Below are positions 25,401 through 34,200 of a DNA stretch of 64,000 bases, piece after piece. A model generated the notes under the pieces. The model saw nothing but the letters and a program-made list of their open reading frames with translations, had not been told where the DNA came from and did no database searches. The stretch is from NCBI GenBank assembly GCA_029962745.1, contig CM057161.1:5172887-5236886 (forward strand), given 5' to 3'. Position 1 is the stretch's first letter; each line of letters begins with the position of its first letter. Source of the stretch: Echinometra lucunter (lineage: Eukaryota; Echinodermata; Echinoidea; Camarodonta; Echinometridae). Position numbers and translations under genes: made by a program.

Positions 25401-28400
25401 ATCAAAGAGAAAGTTGATATTGTTCTGAGATTAGTTCAAAGTCGGATCAATTATTAAATCCACCTCACAGTCTTGAATTCAAAATCCTTCAACTGCTTAG
25501 TTGCAGGCTTGCAGTACTGAGAAAGCTAAAGTTTTTTCTTTTCCAAACCAAGTACTTTTTTTAATCAGACCTCCAAACTGTTCCCTATACCATTATCAAA
25601 TGGTGGACTGGCAATCAAATCCACAAAAAAATTGAAAAATGCTAAGTGTATTACCTGACATTCCTTGTATTCTTGGAGTTTTGTTGATAGGGATACCAAG
25701 ACTTTCAAATGCACGTGCCATTGAGTTGTGATCAACAGAGACTGGTGCAAGATTCTGCAGAAACTGACTTGCTGTAGCTGCAGAGAAGTGAAAATATGAA
25801 GGAGAAAATAGTATAAATAATATTATCTGGTAATATTCAGTCACATGAGAGTAATTATCAGTCGCATGACCATCCACATACTATTACATCACAAAGGATT
25901 ATATAATATTTTCAAGATGATGAAGTAGATCAAAAGTTTTCAACTTGGATCAATTTGGTAGATTACCCCTAATTGCTGCTTTCAGTAGTGAGAAGAAACC
26001 AGAAACCTTTGAACAATCATTTTTAGTTATGTATCTGAGCCCCCTCCCCTCCCCCCCCCCCCTCCCCCCACCTTGGTGCTGTTATGCTCTTGAGTTTCAA
26101 AGTGAAGTACTTCCTCCTTTCTTCTAGAGAACTATTACCGGTATTGCTGTAAAGCTGTAGTAATTTGCTTCAAAGAGATAACAAATGCTGACGTCACGAC
26201 ATAAAATGCTAAAATGGTACTTACAATTTTGCTGTTTCCGATCTGATGCATTTTTCAGTGGTAGACACACAGGACAGTCATTCCGTGTGCAGTTTTTCCA
26301 ATGGGAAATAATCTGCCTCGATGAAGCACAGTGGGCCACTGAACAAAGAAAATTAGACGAAGTGAGTCTTCCACACAATATGCAGATGCATGCGTGAAGA
26401 ACAATGGTGTAGAAAATGTGTTATTTACTCTCCCAGAAGGTTGAGAATGTAATACTAATGATTTTTTCAGTTATTTACTACTTTACTTTATCTTTTTTCT
26501 TTCTATTTGCTCACGCTCTGTAGCAAGCACTTGTAAACATCACCAAAAAAAAAAAATAGTAATTACAACTGTTACCAGCTATTCAACTGTATCTAATTTT
26601 GAGCACCTATGACCTATGATGATTTTTTTTAGCCAGAATCATCTTTCAATCACATGAAGTGGAAATATTACAAAAGAGGAAAGAGTACAATGGTTCTGCA
26701 TACCTTGGCAAGACTTTCCGGCTTGGCAGTTGGTAATGTGATTGAGAACGTTTTTCATGGTTCGACAGTGTGGTAGGGCGCAGGGCTTCACCTCTCCATT
26801 TGCCGCGGTCTCTCGTCTCTGACATTTATGAGCATGCAAGAGTAGTACCAGTTGCCTCTGAATGAGTTTGCGCTTGCCTGGATCCGCTGCCGAAGCCTGA
26901 GAACCTCCGGGGGTTGTACCGACACCGACCCCTGCAAGTGACTGTTGAGCGCTGATGGGCTGTTGTGTCTGTTGCTGTTTGCAAATGAGGAATTAATATA
27001 AAAAATGTGAATCCATAGAAAAATAAAAATAGAATAATCTCTTCAGAAAACCATGTTGCCCGACAATTTCATATAAACCATTTCAACTGATCCTAATAGA
27101 ATGATTTTCAAACAAAAATTTCCACCACCATTTGATCACTAAATGCAGCTACAAATATGACAGGAAAAAAAAAAAATCTGCAACTGATGTGATAAGGCAA
27201 TCATGTACATAAGAGATAGAGAATCTAAGATTTTGTATATGTTCACTACTGAAAGTACAATATCATGCAGGATAGTGCACATGACAAAGTATAGATTATG
27301 AAAGGTTAGGAAGGCTACAATTGCAACAAAGCAGCTTACCACATTCACTCCAGCTTGAGCATTCATATTAACATTGCTTACAGCACCAACACCATGATTC
27401 CCAGCAATATTGTCACTTCTATTTGCATCTTGAATACTAGCCCCAGCATTGTTTGCTGAAATGTTCACGTTTCCCGACGATATGGCCCGTTGCAATTGTC
27501 CTGGCACGTTCATACTTCCCCTGAAGTTGCCACCAGCTATCATGTTTGGGTGCATCATGTTCGCGTTCCCACCCATACCTCCGGGCAAGCTACTGATCAC
27601 GTTCCTGGCCATGTTAGGAGCGGCTCCAGCGATATTGGGGTTCATATTGGCGGCAGGCGTACCCATGTTGTTGGGGTTGATGTTCATATTACCAGGCATA
27701 TTGAGTCCATCCACCATGTTCCCTAATGCATAAGTGCTGGTCGTGGTGGGCACGAAGGAGGATAATGCATTCATGTTGGGTGTGGGTGTAGGCATAGTGT
27801 TCATGGAAGAGGAGAATCCATGGAAAGGGTTGTTGGTGTTTGGCTGGGTCATGTGCTGCACATTTGCCATACCACCCACCTGCAGGCAAGCAAGCAAGCA
27901 TTAAATCAAGAGTTACAACTTCCACCAAGAGTAAGATGTCAACTATTTCACAGGAGATTATTAAAATGGCAATTAACTACAAGATTAATAGTAGAGAATA
28001 TAAAATTCTGTTCAGAGAAAAGGTTATGCTTTGAGAGAATCTTGAAAAACATTAAACCATGCAATATGTCCATAAAAAAGATGACAATGAAATAGATTTT
28101 CCAAATGAAACATATAAATGAAACAAGGAAGTAAGTTATAAAGGGTAAAAGAAAAAAGTTTTCACAAGAGATATTAGATCTCCAAGAAGCATAGCCTCCT
28201 TAATCACTGCAAAAACAATGAAAGTTTTTTTTTTTATTTGCAACCATTCTTATCACATGGGTGATAGTTTCTTAAAAGGCCAGTATCAGGCAGAAAGTAA
28301 AAATGATCATAGGGCTTGAGTGTCAAATATTCATCACGGCACACAAGGCAAACCAATCAACTGAAATCAATCAAAGATGAAGCGTTGGTTGCTTCATTAG

Positions 28401-31251
28401 GCATTAAAAAATCATCAGTATCATACAGGTGTAAATTTTGAAAGATATGTCAAATCTGAAGGCTCATAAGAGATGGGATAAAAATCAGCAATGGAAATCA
28501 AAGGCACAATCAAATGTTTGGAACTTTCTTCTCTAACAACCCCAAATTAAAAAGTTTAATTCTTAACTTGCAAACAGAAACAATTAGCACAGACAAAAAA
28601 GGTTAATATTGAGCCTAACCCTGTAAGTTAGAGCTATGATCGGATCGGATGATCGGAGCCGTCCACATATGCCCTTGATCGGTATCGGTTGAAATAATCG
28701 GCATGATCGGCAGTTCCCTTTTGTGTTATATTTTCTGTCCCCCCATCCTTCCTTGTCCTCAGCTACATGAAGCTGACCCTTTTATCGCATGCACGCTCCT
28801 CCCTCGCTCCTCCCTCGGGAGTCTAGTGGTTGACCTTCCAAGACAGTTTGGAATAGTTTCAGACTATTTTAGTGGTCACAACAGCTTTCCTATCATTGTC
28901 AGCTCTGTAATCTATCCCCTGGGAGTACCATGACTCCGATCCCCTTTCTACTGTAGCTACATGCACAAACATGTAAATATGCTCACCACGCTGCACGCAC
29001 GTGGTCAGCCTGTTTCAAGGAGGGAGACAGAGAGAGAGAGAGAGAGAGAGCGAGAGGGAGGGAGTGATTCGCTGTTGACAGACGTAACACAGGCCTGAAT
29101 AATTTGATTGGTCTGATGTGATTTGTGAAGGGTGAAAAGTGAGCATGTGTTAACTCTGTGCTCTAAGATAAAACCGCTTGGACGGATCAAACATTATTTA
29201 TGGAGAATTAACTCTCAGCATAACTTATTTGATCAGAATTAGTCTCGAATTTTCAATGGAAAAAAATACCAAAAATAAAAAAAATCCAGGGAATCCCAGT
29301 TCCGATTGGTCTGGTTATTTCCCAGCCATTTGCAGATCAATAAAAGTTCTCACACTTTGCCTAAACTGAAAATTTATACCTGGGTAGCTCGAACAAACAG
29401 AGCATTAATGGCAAATCTGTAATTGGTCAAGTTATTACTAGGCCCTGCCTATTTAATTTTGGATTGGAGAAAGAGGAAAAGAGGCAGATTGACAACAACT
29501 AGCGGGATCTGGGAAAGTGTAAGAATCAATCCTGGCCAAGAGTTTCAAAACAAAATGATATAGAGTCAGAATGTCTGGCATCTTGTCCTTATCTCTGAAG
29601 TTATTTTATAAACAATCACAAGCGTGTGGGAAGGTGATTTTGGTGACTGCATGCAGGGTGTGAAAGTCTGTTGACCCATAGTTGACCTGACAAGTTTGGC
29701 CCCATATAGAATTACGCGGCAAGGCGGACAAAGCACGTGGCATTGTTTTTGTGGAAAAGGGAGTGTTATGCGATATGAGTTGGGTGTGCATGTATGTGTG
29801 TGCCACTCATTGGGAGAAAATAAGGTGAATACATGTAGGCCTTCCTCGGGAAGAGAAAGGAGAAGGCCGGAGACTGGAGGAGCGAGAGAGACAGAGAAAG
29901 CAACAAAATAAGAAAATGGCAGTGAGAGAGGAAAAGACGGAGAGGAAAAAGGAGGCCTTGGAGAGAGAAGGAAGGAAGAGCTAGAGGTGGAAAGAGAAAG
30001 GGGGTATTTTTGTTCTTTATTGCAACGCAAAAGTTGGATTAATACATCAGGCAGCTAAAATAAGATTAGAATCAACAAAGTACATAGTCAGAATTAAAAC
30101 AATTTATACAAACAAAATATTACTAAGAGGGACGAAGAGAAGATAGCAGAGGAATAAGAAAAGAAAAAGAAACAAGAGGAAGAATGAGAAAGCAGAGGCA
30201 TGTAAATCAAAGTGGCACACAACATTTTGAAAAATAAGGGATGAACAACAATGACAAAATAAAATATTGATGAGCATTCCCACCCCCCTAATTTTCTGTG
30301 AAAGTAACATAAAAAATAATAAACAGCACATGTTTTTACAATATTATGCTTTTATCATCACTTCTTCCAAAATACAAAGTTGTTCTTTCTTCTCGTATTT
30401 GAGGAGCAAATAAAGGGTCTTTAAATCGAGAACAGGAAACAAAGCAGTGGACATGATGGGCCCTAATAACATTCTCGATGCTTTAAAAGTGATTTATGAG
30501 CCTGGGAATGAGAGATCGGAATGTTGATAATTTTGACACGCGCCACATAATTTGTCTTCACTTTCAACAGGTGTGGTTCATTCATGGTGATCGCTGTGGG
30601 GTGTTTTATTTCTTCTGGTCGGGTGGTTTGCTTGTAAAACCTCGCAGTTATGATGACCTTAGTTGAGGACATAGACTGACGCTCGGCTTTGATTTGCTCT
30701 CGTTCAGCCACATTTTGCTTCGGAGTGGCCAGCATCATGGCTCAAATTGCAAGCGGCAGAGGTGCAAAGGGCATGCTAGCGCTGCAGTTGGAAGGTTGGA
30801 GCCGATCCTGCCGATCATGTGTGGGGGATCGGCGATCGGAAAAATGAAGCCGATCAGACATGATTGGATCGGTATCGGCGTCCGATCCGATGATCGGTTA
30901 CAGGGTTAATTGAGCCCTGTGATTGATTCCTGCAGAAAATATCAAATGAGAAGTCTGCATCGTCACATGGTACCATCCCCGATGACAATTATGATAAATG
31001 ATATACATGTACATGTACATTCACACACAACAGCATGCACCTGCAGCCAACTAAACCCAAATATGAAATAAGGGACGGGAAGAATACAAAGATGATACAC
31101 ACCACACTTTTTACAATTAACCCTTCACCAAATGTTAGCATTTTTTAGGTTACAAAATACCATAAAATGTCATACAATAAACCCGATACATCTCATAGTG
31201 AATACAAGCAATGTGTAACTGATTTCATTTTATTCATTTTCTTACTAATTC

Positions 31252-31283
<32 letters not shown>

Positions 31284-34200
31284 TGAAATAAACTCCTTAT
31301 TTTTCATTTTTATTATCTTTTTTCAATAAAATGTGCCTCAAAGTTTTATCTTTTTTTAAATTTCACTGAATAAATCATAAATCTGAAGCACTCTGTATTG
31401 TCATAATAAATGAAATTCCCTTTAGGGGAAGGATACTAATAGTTTCTCATACTAACCTTCGCCCTTGCTTTTGTCATCGCTGGATCCATTCCACTTATCA
31501 TGTTTGGCTGTCCGACGTTGACTACAGCACTATTGCCCATTGCATTGTTGTTGGCCATTTGCTGTAGTGCTATTGAATTTGCCACAGGATTGCTATTCCT
31601 AACCATGGAATTGTTCATGCCCATGGTCATACCATCTCCACCTTGAAAAGGTCCATTCATCATGTTGGGCCTATTGCCCATCATCCCGTGTCCAGGTCCC
31701 ATGTTTGAGGCAACATTTGCATTACCCATACTGTTTATAGGCATTGCCCCCGAACTGGGATTGAATTGACCCATACTGTTTGCTGAACTAGCATTGTTTG
31801 TCCGTGTATTGGCGATTCCTGACGTTGCACCGACAGTCTGATTCAGAGTAGGGGAAGGGGCTAAACCTGTCCCTCCGGCCTGCTTTGCAATGCTATTTGG
31901 CACAGGGCTATTGGTAAAAGAACGGGAGATGTTGGCGAGGTTGGAGTTGCTGACTCCACCTTGCAGCTGACTCTGCTGCATCCCTGACGACACTGCGACA
32001 GCTTTGCCCATCACGCCGCCGGGCTGGCTGACTTGAGCACTCACTCCTGTACGGGGTGGCGACTGCAGCAACTTGGTAAGCTGGGTGTTCTTTTTAAGGG
32101 GGTCATTGTGTGTGTCAGATGTGACTGGCACTGCCGACGCAACAGTGACCGACGTGCTGGCACCGCTTGCTCCTCCGACGTTCGACAGACTGACACTAGC
32201 TGATGAGAATGAAACTGGAGTCTCATTGGAACTGTGGCTAATCACATGAAGGTCATCTGATAGAGTCGGAACATCAATATCAAGAAGCTTGGTCAGTTCT
32301 GCAGGAGAGAGGAAAGGAACAATACAATACCAATAATCATCAAGATCCCTGTGAAGTGCTTAACACCAATGATGACAACCAACCTACCAATACCAGTATA
32401 CAACAAATTTATGAATGACAAATCAGATGATCTTTGATTAATCAGACTACAAACTGTTCAAAGTCAAGTTCTGAACATTTAAAGACTTAATAATAGTCAC
32501 TATGAACATGGCAGACAAAGAAAGCGGACAAAATAAACAACCTCTCATTCTACCCTTCACAATGGTTGTGGTAGTCAAAAGAACATCCCTTCACAGCTAT
32601 TATGTTTAATCATGTAGTTCCAGGTGAATATGCATGTGACACATGTTCCACATATTTTAGACAATAGCAGTGAAGGGATGTTCTTTTGACTACCAGAACC
32701 ATTGTGAAGGGTAGAATGAAGGGTTGTTTATTTTGTCCGCTTTCTTTGTCCGTCATGTTCATAGTGAATGGTTACGAAAACTTTTAATGGTAATCAGTGG
32801 CGTCCACAAGAAAGTACAACTCCTTCAACTTTTATACACAAGGAATAAAATATTGTACAGTAGGCAAACATTACATACACTAAAGTGATCACATCAATTT
32901 AGATCTTCCCCACACTCAAGCTCTGTGAAGCATACATCTAAAACTGTATGCTTCAAAAGATCCACTCCAGAGGGAAGACAGGGGATGATTGCAGAGATAG
33001 AAATTCCACATTATTAAAAAACAACAACAAACAAAAAAAAAACAATAAAAATAAAACTACCAAAACCATATTTTCAGTTCTTTCAGTAATTATAGTTAAA
33101 CTACAACACCACTGTTTCTATGTGGCATTACATGTAAATAGCTTTCAAAATGAATTCATAATACATGTGCATATCCTCAAACAAGTGCTGCCATGATATA
33201 CAATCATAACATATGTGACCTGGGAATCAGACAGGAAAAAGGGCAACATACAAACAAATCTTCAATTACTGGAACTAACTACTTTAAAGCAGTAATTAAT
33301 GTAATGAAGTGAAAGCAATTTGTTCAGGCCCCCGTTTCCTAAAACTTGTTATCAATAACAAGTTGCAATAACTGTTAAAAGCTACTGAAATCCTTGCAAG
33401 CAGTGTGGAAAAAGAGAAGTTGGTTAGTTTAGTCATCTCAGAAAGATGCTGGTCACAAAGTTTATCTGAAATAAACTTGCAAATGAGACTGCCATTTCAC
33501 TTTGCAAGTGTCAAGTGAGAAATTGGCTCCTTGTACAGTAATGCTTTCTTTCTACATTTCAATGCATTTTATATCATGGAAGCCCTATTATTACCGAGTT
33601 TGTAAACTTGTATATTTAATTAATGGCAAAGCTACTTCCATTTACTATAAACAAGGCAGTTCAAGCTACATGTATATATATACATGTACATGTATGACTA
33701 CTAATGCAGTTTTTGGTATTTTTAAAAACTTTTTGTCAAATCTTTCCATGTAACAGCTGTACTGCTTAATCAATGTGATACATGTGTACCACATGTTTTT
33801 TTTTCAAAGCCCAGGTGTGACTTGATAATTTCAGGTGAGTACAGTACATGTACATGTGACTGAAAGGGAATTCCCCCACAACAGATAACTGTGCATTTAA
33901 TATGCAGTGACAGGAGTCAATGTCAAAGTTACGATAGATGCAACTAGGCCTAGATGCAACAGTGCCTGCTTCCAAAGGAGTAATGCAAGTCTGTTCCTGG
34001 AATATATCTTTAAAGAAAGATAAAACCATTTCGGACAGCCAAAGATCTGTTTATTTTTCCAGAACCGAGGGCTGTGAAAGGGAAAATCAAGCTTAAAGAT
34101 TTGTTCAAATATAAGGCAACAAATCCCTGCAACATTTTTAGTGTGTAGATATGGCACCACAAACCACCCCACTTACGTTACTGAATGAGCATTAATGGGT

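Noticed and set aside
30463..30738. Independent small gene on the minus strand
   Set aside because: No recognisable domain and it lies inside the 2.3-kb mobile element; described there instead.
32498..32766. microRNA precursor
   Set aside because: The stem is far longer and more perfect than a typical animal pre-miRNA; a foldback MITE fits better.
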